Shown in pieces: positions 8,534 to 17,742 of a DNA stretch of 64,000 nt. The stretch is from Pseudomonas putida (GTDB lineage: Bacteria; Pseudomonadota; Gammaproteobacteria; Pseudomonadales; Pseudomonadaceae). Made by a program: the position numbers and the translations under genes. Position 1 is the first letter of the stretch. Every line of letters begins with the position of its first letter. The stretch covers positions 3,038,001 to 3,102,000 of the forward strand of contig NZ_CP039371.1 in the NCBI RefSeq assembly GCF_005080685.1, in the 5' to 3' direction. The notes below the pieces were generated by a model that did not search any database, was not told where the DNA came from, and saw only the letters and a list, made by a program, of their open reading frames with translations.

Positions 8534-11500
8534 GTGAGCCAACCGACCCCCTCGCTGGACGACAAGTACACCCAGGACACTGGCAAGGCCCTGATGACCG
8601 GCATCCAGGCGCTGGTTCGCCTGCCGATGATGCAGCGTCTGAAGGACAAGGCCGCGGGCCTTGATACTGCCGGCTTCGTCACCGGCTACCGTGGCTCGCC
8701 ACTGGGTGGTTTCGACCAGGCGCTGTGGAAAGCCCGCGACCACCTCAAGGCGCAGAACATCAAGTTCCACCCTGGCCTCAACGAAGACCTGGCGGCCACC
8801 TCGGTGTGGGGTACGCAGCAGGTCAACCTGTTCGAGGGGGCGAGTTACGACGGGGTATTTGGCATCTGGTACGGCAAGGGCCCGGGTGTGGACCGCTGCG
8901 GTGACGTGTTCCGCCATGCCAATGCCGCAGGCACCTCGCGATTTGGCGGGGTGTTGGCCATCGCCGGTGACGATCACGGGGCGCGCTCGTCGTCCTTGCC
9001 GCACCAGACCGAGCATATCTTCAAGGCCGTGATGATGCCGGTCCTGGCGCCGGCTGGCGTGCAGGAGTATCTCGACTACGGCCTGCATGGGTTCGCCATG
9101 TCACGCTACTGCGGATGCTGGGTGGCCATGAAGGCCGTGGCCGATACGGTGGAGAGCGGTGCGGTGGTGGACCTCGATCTGCATCGGGTCAACCCGATCA
9201 TTCCGGACTTTCCGCTGCCGCCGGGCGGCCTCAACATCCGCTGGCCAGACCCGCCCCTGGCCCAGGAAAAACGCCTGCTGGAGCACAAGCTTTACGCAGC
9301 GGCCGCTTACGCCCGCGCCAATGGCCTGGACCGCGTGGTGATGGATACCAAGGACGCGCGTATCGGCATCGTTACCTCGGGCAAATCGTACCTGGATGTG
9401 TGTCAGGCATTGAAGATACTTGGCATCGACGAGGTGCGTGCGGCGCAGATCGGCCTGCGCGTGTACAAGGTCGGCATGGTCTGGCCGCTGGATGCCGAAG
9501 GCGTGCGGCAGTTCGCCGAGGGCCTCGACGAGATCATCGTGGTCGAAGAAAAACGCCACATGCTCGAGTACCAGCTCAAGGAGGAATTGTACAACTGGCG
9601 CGAAAATGTACGCCCGCGTATCGTCGGCAAGTTCGACGACAAGGGCGAGTGGACCAGGCCGCATACCGACTGGCTGCTGCCCGCCACCAGCGACCTCACG
9701 CCAGCGCAGATCGCCCGCGCCATCGCCAAGCGGATCCTGCGCTACAAGCCCATGGGTGAGTTGCAGGTAGCCCTGGCGGTGCTGGAGGCGCAATGCCAGG
9801 CCCAGCACGGATTCGACACGCTGATGGAGCGTGCGCCGCACTACTGCTCCGGTTGCCCGCACAACAGTTCGACCAAGGTGCCGCACGGTAGTCGCGCCTT
9901 GGCAGGCATCGGTTGCCATTACATGGCCGCGTGGATCTACCCGCAAACCCAGACCTTCAGCCAGATGGGCGGGGAAGGGGTGGCATGGATCGGCCAGGCG
10001 CCGTTCACCACGACCGCGCATGTGTTCGCCAATCTCGGCGATGGCACGTACTTCCATTCCGGATTGCTGGCCATCCGCGCCTCGGTCGCGGCCAAGGTGC
10101 CGATCACCTACAAGATCCTCTACAACGATGCCGTGGCGATGACCGGTGGGCAGCCAGTCGATGGCACGTTGACGGTGCCGCAGATTTCCCGCCAGCTGGC
10201 GGCCGAGGGGGTGGCCAAGGTCGTGGTGGTGAGCGACGATCCCGAGCGCTATACCAACATCAGCGATCTCGCGCCCGGCGTGCCGGTGCTACACCGCGAC
10301 AGGATGGACGAGGTGCAACGCACGCTACGCGAATTCGACGGCGTATCGGCGATCATCTACGACCAGACCTGCGCTGCCGAGAAGCGTCGCCGGCGCAAGC
10401 GCGGCAAGTTCGCCGACCCGGCCCGGCGAGTGCTGATCAACGAGGCGGTGTGCGAGGGCTGCGGCGATTGCAGCAGCCAGTCCAACTGCATGTCGGTGAC
10501 CAGCGTCGAAACCGAACTTGGTAGCAAGCGCCGGATCGACCAGTCGTCCTGCAACAAGGACTTCACCTGCCTGGAGGGTTTCTGCCCCAGTTTCGTCACG
10601 ATCGAGGGAGGTGCGTTGAAGAAGCCTGGGGCCCTCGGCGATGATGGCACTGAGCAATGGGTGCTGCCGACGCCTGTGGTGGCACCGCTGGATCAGCCCT
10701 ACAGCATCCTCGTCACTGGCGTCGGCGGCACGGGCGTGGTGACCGTCGGCGCCTTGCTGGGCATGGCCGCTTTCCTCGAAGGCAAGGGCACGCTGAACCT
10801 GGACATGGCCGGCATGGCACAGAAAGGCGGCGCGGTGTGGTCGCATGTGCGCATCGCCGCTCACCAGCAAGACCTGCATGCCCCGCGCATTGCCGAAGGT
10901 GAAGCCGATCTGTTGCTGGGTTGCGACCTGGTGGTGAGTGCCAACCCCGAGACCCTGGCCAAGTTGCGCCAAGGCGTGACCCACGCGTTGGTCAATTGCG
11001 AGGAAAGCCTGACCGGCGCATTCGTGCGCCAGTTCGCCGCCCAGGCCGAGAGCGGCGATATCGGCCAACACCCCGACCCGCGTTTTCGAACCGATGAAAT
11101 GACCGCGCTGATCAGCGATGCCGTGGGTGAGCAGAGGGCGGTGTTCCTGGAAGGCTCGAAGCTGGCCACCGCGCTGATGGGCGACTCGATCGCCACCAAT
11201 ACCTTCATGCTCGGCTACGCCTGTCAGCAGGGCTTGCTGCCGGTGAGCGAGGCTTCGTTGTTGCAGGCCATCGAACTTAACGGCACGGCGGTCGCTTTCA
11301 ACAAATCCGCTTTCCTCTGGGGCCGACGCACCGCAGTGGATCTGGCACGGGTGGAGGCCAAGCTGGTCCGAGGCACCCAAATGGAGCGGCGCTGCCAGGG
11401 GCTGGAAGAAGTGGTACGCCACCGCGTGGATCAGTTGACCCGCTACCATGATGCCGCATACGCCCAGGGTTACCAAAGGCGTGTGGATGCCTTCGCCCAG

Positions 11501-12082
11501 GCCGAAGCCCGCCTGTATGGCCAGCCGGGGGCGCTGAGCGAAGCGGTTGCCCGGCACTATTACAAGGCCCTGGCGATCAAGGACGAGTACGAAGTGGCCA
11601 GGCTCTACAGCGATGGCACGTTCCTGGCCCAGGTCGCCAGCCAGTTCGAGGGCGACTACAAGGTCCACTTCCACTTGGCGCCGCCGCTGCTCAAGCGCGC
11701 CGGTGTGAAACCACGCAAATCCAGCTATGGCCCGTGGATGCAACTGGGCTTCAAATACCTGGCGCGGATGAAGCGCTTGCGCAATACCTGGCTCGATCCG
11801 TTCGGGCGTACGGCCGAGCGCAAAGTGGAACTCGCCTGGCTGGCCGAGTACGAGGCGCTGCTTGATGAGTTGTTGCGAGGGCTGAATGCCGAAAACCGCG
11901 ATCTGGCCGTGCGCATTGCGTCGATTGCCGATGGCGTACGCGGGTATGGCGCGGTCAAGGACCGGTACCTCGCTGGTGCCAGGCGCGCGCTGGGGCCACT
12001 GCTGCAGGCTTGGCGAAATGGCGAGGTGCAGTGGGGCGAGGTCGGGGGGAGTGGGCGGCGGATTGAGGCTGTGGAGCTTTGA
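8534..12082 (+). CDS. Fused indolepyruvate:ferredoxin oxidoreductase-family protein (IorAB type)
   Basis: A 1182-residue single-chain 2-oxoacid:acceptor oxidoreductase. The N-terminal pyrimidine-binding domain begins around GFVTGYRGSPLGG. A CSGCPHNSS motif precedes the thiamine-diphosphate domain (GGEGVAWIGQAP, NLGDGTYFHSG). A cysteine-rich stretch follows (VCEGCGDCSSQSNC and FTCLEGFCPS), suited to an Fe-S cluster, and then the gamma-like domain with VTGVGGTGVVTVGALLG. The start is GTG 8534, with GGAGG 7 bp upstream. Such fused enzymes oxidatively decarboxylate arylpyruvates or branched 2-oxoacids to acyl-CoA. No ferredoxin gene is adjacent, so the electron acceptor is unknown. Confidence 0.88.
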   Translation: MSQPTPSLDDKYTQDTGKALMTGIQALVRLPMMQRLKDKAAGLDTAGFVTGYRGSPLGGFDQALWKARDHLKAQNIKFHPGLNEDLAATSVWGTQQVNLFEGASYDGVFGIWYGKGPGVDRCGDVFRHANAAGTSRFGGVLAIAGDDHGARSSSLPHQTEHIFKAVMMPVLAPAGVQEYLDYGLHGFAMSRYCGCWVAMKAVADTVESGAVVDLDLHRVNPIIPDFPLPPGGLNIRWPDPPLAQEKRLLEHKLYAAAAYARANGLDRVVMDTKDARIGIVTSGKSYLDVCQALKILGIDEVRAAQIGLRVYKVGMVWPLDAEGVRQFAEGLDEIIVVEEKRHMLEYQLKEELYNWRENVRPRIVGKFDDKGEWTRPHTDWLLPATSDLTPAQIARAIAKRILRYKPMGELQVALAVLEAQCQAQHGFDTLMERAPHYCSGCPHNSSTKVPHGSRALAGIGCHYMAAWIYPQTQTFSQMGGEGVAWIGQAPFTTTAHVFANLGDGTYFHSGLLAIRASVAAKVPITYKILYNDAVAMTGGQPVDGTLTVPQISRQLAAEGVAKVVVVSDDPERYTNISDLAPGVPVLHRDRMDEVQRTLREFDGVSAIIYDQTCAAEKRRRRKRGKFADPARRVLINEAVCEGCGDCSSQSNCMSVTSVETELGSKRRIDQSSCNKDFTCLEGFCPSFVTIEGGALKKPGALGDDGTEQWVLPTPVVAPLDQPYSILVTGVGGTGVVTVGALLGMAAFLEGKGTLNLDMAGMAQKGGAVWSHVRIAAHQQDLHAPRIAEGEADLLLGCDLVVSANPETLAKLRQGVTHALVNCEESLTGAFVRQFAAQAESGDIGQHPDPRFRTDEMTALISDAVGEQRAVFLEGSKLATALMGDSIATNTFMLGYACQQGLLPVSEASLLQAIELNGTAVAFNKSAFLWGRRTAVDLARVEAKLVRGTQMERRCQGLEEVVRHRVDQLTRYHDAAYAQGYQRRVDAFAQAEARLYGQPGALSEAVARHYYKALAIKDEYEVARLYSDGTFLAQVASQFEGDYKVHFHLAPPLLKRAGVKPRKSSYGPWMQLGFKYLARMKRLRNTWLDPFGRTAERKVELAWLAEYEALLDELLRGLNAENRDLAVRIASIADGVRGYGAVKDRYLAGARRALGPLLQAWRNGEVQWGEVGGSGRRIEAVEL

Positions 12083-12132
12083 GGTGTGCGCACGATATTG
12101 GCCCCCCTAGAAAACCATAGCGCACGCGGTGC

Positions 12133-12870
12133 TCACCCCACCGCGCGCTCCCTGCGCATCTGCGTCACCAAGGTAAAACGATCATCCGGGTGCACCGTCT
12201 CGGAGACCGCCATCAGCGCGCCTTGGTCATCCCGGTAGTGGCGCAGGATCTTCAACCCCGGCGCCCCCGCTTCAGCCTTGAGCAGTCGCGCCATCTCAGG
12301 TGCTATCAATACCGCACGCACCTGTTGGTCGACCACGTCGATCGCGCGGCCGAAACGCTGCTCGATCAGACTGGCAATCAACTGGTCGGGATGTTCGCGG
12401 GCCAGGTCGATGACCTCGGCATAGTCACGCTGGGCATAGACATCGGTCCAGCACAGCGGCGCTGCACCGTGCTGGCGATCGACGCGGATGCTCGACACAC
12501 AGAAATAGTGCTCACCCGGAACCAGCCCGAGGCGTGCCGCCTCGCTCAGGTCGGCGACGAAATGCCGGACCTCCTGAATCTCTCGCTGCTGGGTTTCGGC
12601 CAGATGCGCAAGGTCGGCGACCGTCGCCAACGATTGCGAGTAACCGCCACGCGGGCTGCTGGCTTCCACCCGGGTACCGACCCGCTTGCGCCGCGATACC
12701 AGCCCCTGGTTGAGCAACTGGTTGATCGCCGCCCGCACCGTGTGCCGGCTCACTTCGTATAGGTCGCACAGCTCGAACTCGGTAGGTAGCAGGCTGCCGA
12801 CCGGGTAACGGCCACTGGCTATGCCTTCCATCAGGTCCTTGGCCACCGCAGCGTAGCGCGTTTCGTTCAT
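12133..12870 (-). CDS. GntR-family regulator with UTRA (HutC-type) effector domain
   Basis: A regulator of about 245 residues. The N-terminal GntR winged helix has PVGSLLPTEFELCDLYEVSRHTVR, and a UTRA ligand domain follows, ending with MAVSETVHPDDRFTLVTQMRR. I prefer ATG 12870 (MNETRY), with GAAGG upstream, over ATG 12897, which has no ribosome site. It is divergent from the lyase and symporter genes, and the gap holds a strong inverted repeat, so it is probably their ligand-responsive repressor. Confidence 0.87.
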   Translation of the reverse strand: MNETRYAAVAKDLMEGIASGRYPVGSLLPTEFELCDLYEVSRHTVRAAINQLLNQGLVSRRKRVGTRVEASSPRGGYSQSLATVADLAHLAETQQREIQEVRHFVADLSEAARLGLVPGEHYFCVSSIRVDRQHGAAPLCWTDVYAQRDYAEVIDLAREHPDQLIASLIEQRFGRAIDVVDQQVRAVLIAPEMARLLKAEAGAPGLKILRHYRDDQGALMAVSETVHPDDRFTLVTQMRRERAVG

Positions 12871-12933
12871 ACCTTCGGTCAGTCCCGTCAATTGCATCGG
12901 TTGACAGTGTATCAGCGACAGGGCAAGAATTAT

Positions 12934-12960
12934 GTACGGACATAAAAAATATGTACGTCC
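12934..12960. promoter_or_regulatory. Candidate GntR operator (inverted repeat)
   Basis: The 11-bp arms GTACGGACATA (12934-12944) and TATGTACGTCC (12950-12960) pair at 9 of 11 positions around an AAAAA spacer. The site lies between the divergent GntR/UTRA gene and the lyase gene, 30 bp before the lyase start. HutC-type regulators bind short palindromes in this position, so it is the best candidate operator for the pair. Confidence 0.6.
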
Positions 12961-12989
12961 AAAAACAACATTTTCAGGACCTCCTGCCC

Positions 12990-14345
12990 ATGTCTACCAC
13001 CGTTTTCGATTCCACCCTGTTCCGCGACATGTTCGGCACCGCCGAGATGCGTGCGGTGTTTTCCGACAAGGCGCTCATCGAGCGCTACATCGAAGTGGAA
13101 GTGGCCCTGGCCAAGGCCGAGGCACGTTGTGGTGTCATCCCCCGTGAAGCCGCCGCGCAGATAGCCGAACTGTCGCGCTACGAGTCCCTGGACCTGGCGC
13201 TGATGCAGCATGAAACCGAAATCGTCGGCTACCCGATCCTGCCGCTGGTGGAGCAGCTTTCGAAGCTCTGCGGTGAAGCAGGCCGCTATGTGCATTGGGG
13301 GGCGACCACCCAGGACATCATGGACACTGCCGTCGTCCTGCAGGTGCGTGCCGCCCTGGCCCTGGTCGAGCGCGACATCCAGGCCGTGCGCGGCTTGCTC
13401 GCGGATTTGGCGCAGCGCTACCGCGACACGCCGATGGCCGGGCGCACCCACCTGCAGCACGCCTTGCCGATCACCTTCGGCTACAAGTGCGTGGTGTGGT
13501 TGAGCATGTTCGATCGCCACGCCGAACGGCTGGTGGAGCTGCGCCCACGGGTGGAGGTCGGCCAGTTCGCCGGTGCTGCCGGTACCCTGGCTTCGTTGGG
13601 AGACAAGGGCCTGGAGGTACAGGCCGCACTGATGCAGGAGCTAGGCCTTGGCGTACCGCAAGCCACCTGGCACGTCGCCCGTGACGGCCTGGCCGAAACC
13701 CTGAACTTCCTGGGCCTGGTCACCGCCTCGCTGGGCAAGGTGGCACTGGACATCATGATGATGATGACCAGCGAGCTCGGCGAAGCCTACGAGCCGTTCG
13801 TCAAGGGCCGCGGTGCCAGCAGCACCATGCCGCAGAAGCGCAACCCGATTTCCTGCGAGCTGATGTACGCCGCCGCCAAGGGCGTGCGCCAGCAGGCCGG
13901 ATTGATGCTCGATGCGATGATCCAGGACTTCGAGCGCTCCACCGGCCCGTGGCAGGCCGAGTGGATCGCCATCCCCGAAGCCTTCGCCCTGACCGGCGCC
14001 TCGCTGGGCCAGGCGCGTTTCATGCTGGCTGGCCTGGATGTGCGCACCGAGCGCATGCGCAGGAACCTCGACATGACCCAAGGCCTGATCGTCGCCGAGG
14101 CAGTGATGATGGGGCTGGCCCCGGCGCTCGGTCGCCAGGTGGCTCACGATGTGGTCTATGCCGCCTGCCGCAGGGCCAACGACCAGGGCATCAGCTTGTT
14201 CGAAGCGTTGCAGGCCCAAGGTGAAGCCGCCGCGCAGCTGGACCTGGCGACTCTGGAGCAGCTTTGCGACCCGGCCAACTACCTGGGCCTCGCGCCGCAG
14301 ATGGTCGACCAGGCCCTGGCCCGGCAGGGCGCCGTCGCCCGTTGA
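12990..14345 (+). CDS. Fumarase/aspartase-superfamily lyase (adenylosuccinate lyase/PcaB-like)
   Basis: A 451-residue lyase with all three superfamily signatures: the HWGATTQDIMDTA region, AGRTHLQHALPITFGYK, and the fumarate-lyase signature GASSTMPQKRNP with its catalytic-loop serine. Length and pattern fit the 3-carboxymuconate cycloisomerase/adenylosuccinate lyase branch, but no protocatechuate or purine genes are nearby. It is followed by a dicarboxylate symporter and controlled by a GntR protein, so I infer a catabolic lyase releasing fumarate from an imported substituted succinate such as an N-substituted aspartate. The upstream in-frame ATG 12951 lies in the operator and is not used. 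Confidence 0.85.
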   Translation: MSTTVFDSTLFRDMFGTAEMRAVFSDKALIERYIEVEVALAKAEARCGVIPREAAAQIAELSRYESLDLALMQHETEIVGYPILPLVEQLSKLCGEAGRYVHWGATTQDIMDTAVVLQVRAALALVERDIQAVRGLLADLAQRYRDTPMAGRTHLQHALPITFGYKCVVWLSMFDRHAERLVELRPRVEVGQFAGAAGTLASLGDKGLEVQAALMQELGLGVPQATWHVARDGLAETLNFLGLVTASLGKVALDIMMMMTSELGEAYEPFVKGRGASSTMPQKRNPISCELMYAAAKGVRQQAGLMLDAMIQDFERSTGPWQAEWIAIPEAFALTGASLGQARFMLAGLDVRTERMRRNLDMTQGLIVAEAVMMGLAPALGRQVAHDVVYAACRRANDQGISLFEALQAQGEAAAQLDLATLEQLCDPANYLGLAPQMVDQALARQGAVAR

Positions 14346-14350
14346 TACGC

Positions 14351-14377
14351 CCGGGGCCTGGCATTGCTGGGCCCCGG
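14351..14377 (+). terminator. GC-rich stem-loop between lyase and symporter genes
   Basis: CCGGGGCC at 14351-14358 pairs with GGCCCCGG at 14370-14377 around an 11-nt loop. It is followed by TCTTCGCTTT, not a clean T-run. It starts just after the lyase stop, so it may lower read-through into the symporter gene or protect the upstream mRNA. Confidence 0.5.
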
Positions 14378-14412
14378 TCTTCGCTTTCGACAAGAACAAT
14401 GAGAACGCTACC

Positions 14413-15714
14413 ATGGCTTCCACTACCAAAAAGCCGCTGTACAAGGACCTGACATTCCAGGTGCTGGCGGCGATGTTGCTGGGCATTGCCTTCGGATTCA
14501 TCGCTCCCGAGCTCGCTGCCAAATTCAAGATCCTCGGGGATATCTTTCTCAAGCTGATCAAGACCGCCGTCGCGCCGTTGGTGTTCTTCACCGTGGTCCA
14601 TGGCATCGCCTCGGCCGGTGATATCAAGCGCGTCGGCAAGGTCGGCTGGCGCGCACTGGTGTATTTCGAGCTGTTATCCACCCTGGCCCTGGCCTTGGGC
14701 CTGCTGTGGGGCAACCTGATCGGTATCGGTTCGGGCATGCACGGCGCCCACGCCAGCAGCGCTGCCTCGGCAGCAGCCAGCGCCGCGGTCGCCAAGGGGC
14801 ACGCGCCAACTTCGACCCTGGACTTCATCTACAACATCTTCCCCGACAACTTCGTCGGCGCCTTCGCCGGTGGCCAGCTGTTGCAGGTACTGGTGATCGC
14901 GGTACTGTTCGGCTTTGCCCTGCTGGCCCTCAAGCACGAGCGCCGGGCGGTGATCGAGGAGGGCTTGAATCGCGTCTCGGAGTGCTTCTTCGAGTTCATC
15001 AACCTGATCATGAAGTTCGCGCCGCTCGGGGCTTTCGGCTCGGTAGCCTATGCCGTGGGCAGCAATGGCGCGGCAGTGCTGATGTCGCTGGCCAACCTGG
15101 TGCTGATGTTCTACCTGGCCGTGGCGTTCTTCCTGTTCGTGGTGCTGGGTGCGGTGTGCCGGCTGGCAGGGTTCAGCTTGTGGCGCTTCCTGGCCTACAT
15201 CAAGGACGAGATCTTCATCGTGCTCGGCACTGCGTCGTCGGAAAGCGCGCTGCCACGCCTTTTGCAGAAGCTGGAGCGGTTCGGCTGCTCGAAGCAGAGC
15301 GTGGGCCTGGTGCTGCCGACCGGCTACGCCTTCAACCTCGATGGCACCTCGATCTACATGTCGATGTGCGTGCTGTTCATCGCCAATGCCTATGGCGTGC
15401 CGTTGGGCTGGGAGCAGCAGCTGGGCATCCTGGCGATCATGCTGGTGACATCCAAAGGTGCGGCGGCGGTTTCCGGCGGCAGCTTCGTGGTGTTCGCGGC
15501 CACCGTGACAGCCATTGGCGTGTTGCCGGTGGAAGGCCTGGCACTGCTGTTCGGTGTGTACCGCTTCATGTCCATGGCGGTGGCGACCTGCAACACCATC
15601 GGCAACAGCGTGGCGACCGTGGTGGTGGCCAAATGGGCGGGGGAGTTCACCGAAGAGAAGGCCCGCGAAGCTTATTCACAAACCTTGGGCCGCGCACCTG
15701 GTAGCGTGTTGTAA
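14413..15714 (+). CDS. DctA-like dicarboxylate/amino acid:cation symporter
   Basis: A 433-residue inner-membrane symporter of the DAACS family. It shows KLIKTAVAPLVFFTVVHGIA early, the serine-rich GTASSESALPRLL re-entrant loop, GYAFNLDGTSIYM, and TSKGAAAVSGGSFVV. An unusual alanine/serine insertion (about residues 110-130) follows helix 3. The start is ATG 14413. Substrates in the family are C4-dicarboxylates, aspartate or glutamate; pairing with a lyase suggests uptake of the lyase substrate. A strong terminator follows. Confidence 0.87.
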   Translation: MASTTKKPLYKDLTFQVLAAMLLGIAFGFIAPELAAKFKILGDIFLKLIKTAVAPLVFFTVVHGIASAGDIKRVGKVGWRALVYFELLSTLALALGLLWGNLIGIGSGMHGAHASSAASAAASAAVAKGHAPTSTLDFIYNIFPDNFVGAFAGGQLLQVLVIAVLFGFALLALKHERRAVIEEGLNRVSECFFEFINLIMKFAPLGAFGSVAYAVGSNGAAVLMSLANLVLMFYLAVAFFLFVVLGAVCRLAGFSLWRFLAYIKDEIFIVLGTASSESALPRLLQKLERFGCSKQSVGLVLPTGYAFNLDGTSIYMSMCVLFIANAYGVPLGWEQQLGILAIMLVTSKGAAAVSGGSFVVFAATVTAIGVLPVEGLALLFGVYRFMSMAVATCNTIGNSVATVVVAKWAGEFTEEKAREAYSQTLGRAPGSVL

Positions 15715-15731
15715 GGGAGGGCGCGGCGTCC

Positions 15732-15761
15732 AAAGCCCTACCGCTTGCGGTAGGGCTTTTT
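15732..15761. terminator. Bidirectional intrinsic terminator
   Basis: A perfect 12-bp stem (AAAGCCCTACCG at 15732-15743 with its complement at 15748-15759) closes a CTTG loop and is flanked by a T-run on the plus strand and an A-run that serves the minus strand. It separates the symporter gene from the convergent ABC exporter gene. Confidence 0.92.
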
Positions 15762-15771
15762 CGTCAGGCGA

Positions 15772-17625
15772 CTACTCGACGGCTTCCGCCAGCCCCTGGT
15801 CCTCGCCCAGGAAACCACCGCTCTGGTGCTGCCAGAGCCGGGCATAGGTGCCGTTTTTGGCGAGCAGTTCGGCATGGGTGCCTTGCTCGATGATCCGGCC
15901 CTCGTCCATGACGATCAGCCGGTCCATGGCGGCGATGGTCGATAGCCGGTGGGCGATGGCAATGACCGTCTTATCCTGCATCATTTCATCGAGGCTTTCC
16001 TGGATGGCGACCTCGACTTCCGAGTCGAGGGCGCTGGTGGCCTCGTCGAGCAGCAGGATCGGCGCGTTCTTGAGCATTACCCGGGCGATTGCGACGCGTT
16101 GGCGCTGACCACCGGATAGCTTGATGCCACGCTCGCCGACCAGGGTATCGTAGCCGCTATGGCCTTGGCGGTCGCTCAACTGGCTGATGAATCCATCGGC
16201 CTGGGCTTTCATTGCCGCGCTGCGGATCTGCGCTTCGGTCGCCTCGGGGCGGCCATAGGCGATATTGTCGCGAATGGACCGGTGCAGCAGCGAGGTGTCC
16301 TGGGTCACCATGCCGATGGCACTGCGCAGGCTGTCCTGGGTGACCTTGGCAATGTCCTGCCCGTCAATGCGAATCACGCCGTTGTCCACATCGTAGAAGC
16401 GCAGCAGCAGATTGATCAGCGTGGACTTGCCGGCACCTGACCGGCCCACCAGGCCGACCTTTTCGCCTGCGCGGATGTTCAGGCTCAGGCCGTCGAGCAC
16501 CTGGCGCTCGCCGTTGTAGTTGAAACTCACATCGTCGAAGGTCACCGCGCCACCCTTGGTCACCAGGGTGCCGGCGTTCGGCGCGTCCTGCACCTTGGGG
16601 CCGCGGGTGAGGGTGGCCATGCCGTCCTGCACGGTGCCGATGTTCTCGAACAGCGAGGTCATCTGCCACATGATCCAATGCGACATGCCATTGATACGCA
16701 AGGCCATGGCACTGACCGCCGCCACCGCACCGGTGCCGACCTCGCCCTGTTGCCACAGCCATAGGGCATAGCCGCCCGAGCCGAGGATCAGTGCGACCAG
16801 CAATATCTGATTGACGATCTCGAACTGGCTGACCAGGCGCATCTGGCGAAAGCCGGTCTGCTTGAAGTCTTCCATCGCTGCACGGGCAAAGTGCGCCTCG
16901 CGCTTGGAATGGGAGAACAGCTTGACGGTAGTGATGTTGGTGTAGGCATCCGAGACACGGCCGGTCATCGAGGAGCGCGCGTGTGCCTGCTCCTGGCCGA
17001 CCTTGCCAAGGCGCGGGACGAAGTAGGCCATGGCGAGGCCGAACAATGCGACCCAGGCAATGAAAGGCAGCATCAGCTTCAAGGCGAATGCGCCTGCCAG
17101 GGCGACGATGGCGATGAAGTAGACGCCGATCCCAGGGACGATCTCGATCATGGTGAACAGCACTTCACGCACCGCGAGCGCTGTCTGCATCACCTTGGTG
17201 GTGACCCGGCCAGAGAACTCGTCGGAGAAGAACGATAGGCTTTGTCGCAACATCAGGCGATGGAAGTCCCAGCGCAACCGCAGCGGCAGATTGATCGCCA
17301 ATACCTGATGCTGGACCAGGGTCCGTAGCGCTACCAACCCGATACTGGCCACCAGGACCAGGCCGATACCCCACAGCATGCTCTCTACCTGGGTGTCGGT
17401 GACGCTACCGGTTTTCCAGGCCGAGAGCAGGTCGACGATCTGGCCCAGGAACGAAAACAGCCAGGCTTCATAGATCGATACCGCGGCGCTGAGGATGGCC
17501 AGGGCGAGTACGTAGCCACGGGCACCTCGCGTGCAGGCCCAGAGAAAACGCAGCAGGCCAACCGGGGGCGGCGGCAACTCATCGGGTGGAAAGGGGTCTA
17601 GCCGGCGTTCGAACACACGCAGCAT
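15772..17625 (-). CDS. ABC exporter with fused membrane and ATPase domains
   Basis: A 617-residue half-transporter with a type I exporter membrane domain of about six helices (residues 30-320) and a C-terminal ATPase with Walker [10 protein letters not shown], signature LSGGQRQR, Walker [13 protein letters not shown] and the H-loop IAHRLST. The start is ATG 17625, with GGAG 6 bp upstream; the upstream ATG 17664 lacks this. It resembles multidrug or lipid-flippase exporters (MsbA/MdlB type), but no substrate is indicated and it stands alone. Confidence 0.88.
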   Translation of the reverse strand: MLRVFERRLDPFPPDELPPPPVGLLRFLWACTRGARGYVLALAILSAAVSIYEAWLFSFLGQIVDLLSAWKTGSVTDTQVESMLWGIGLVLVASIGLVALRTLVQHQVLAINLPLRLRWDFHRLMLRQSLSFFSDEFSGRVTTKVMQTALAVREVLFTMIEIVPGIGVYFIAIVALAGAFALKLMLPFIAWVALFGLAMAYFVPRLGKVGQEQAHARSSMTGRVSDAYTNITTVKLFSHSKREAHFARAAMEDFKQTGFRQMRLVSQFEIVNQILLVALILGSGGYALWLWQQGEVGTGAVAAVSAMALRINGMSHWIMWQMTSLFENIGTVQDGMATLTRGPKVQDAPNAGTLVTKGGAVTFDDVSFNYNGERQVLDGLSLNIRAGEKVGLVGRSGAGKSTLINLLLRFYDVDNGVIRIDGQDIAKVTQDSLRSAIGMVTQDTSLLHRSIRDNIAYGRPEATEAQIRSAAMKAQADGFISQLSDRQGHSGYDTLVGERGIKLSGGQRQRVAIARVMLKNAPILLLDEATSALDSEVEVAIQESLDEMMQDKTVIAIAHRLSTIAAMDRLIVMDEGRIIEQGTHAELLAKNGTYARLWQHQSGGFLGEDQGLAEAVE

Positions 17626-17742
17626 GAGGGTCTCCAAAAGGGGCAGTTCAGGGGATTCTGCCATCTATCCGTTGAGTAAAGCGTAAAGGATAGTAAGCAC
17701 TGAACAACGTCCTAAGCACAGAGGTCCGTTTTTCGACCGATG

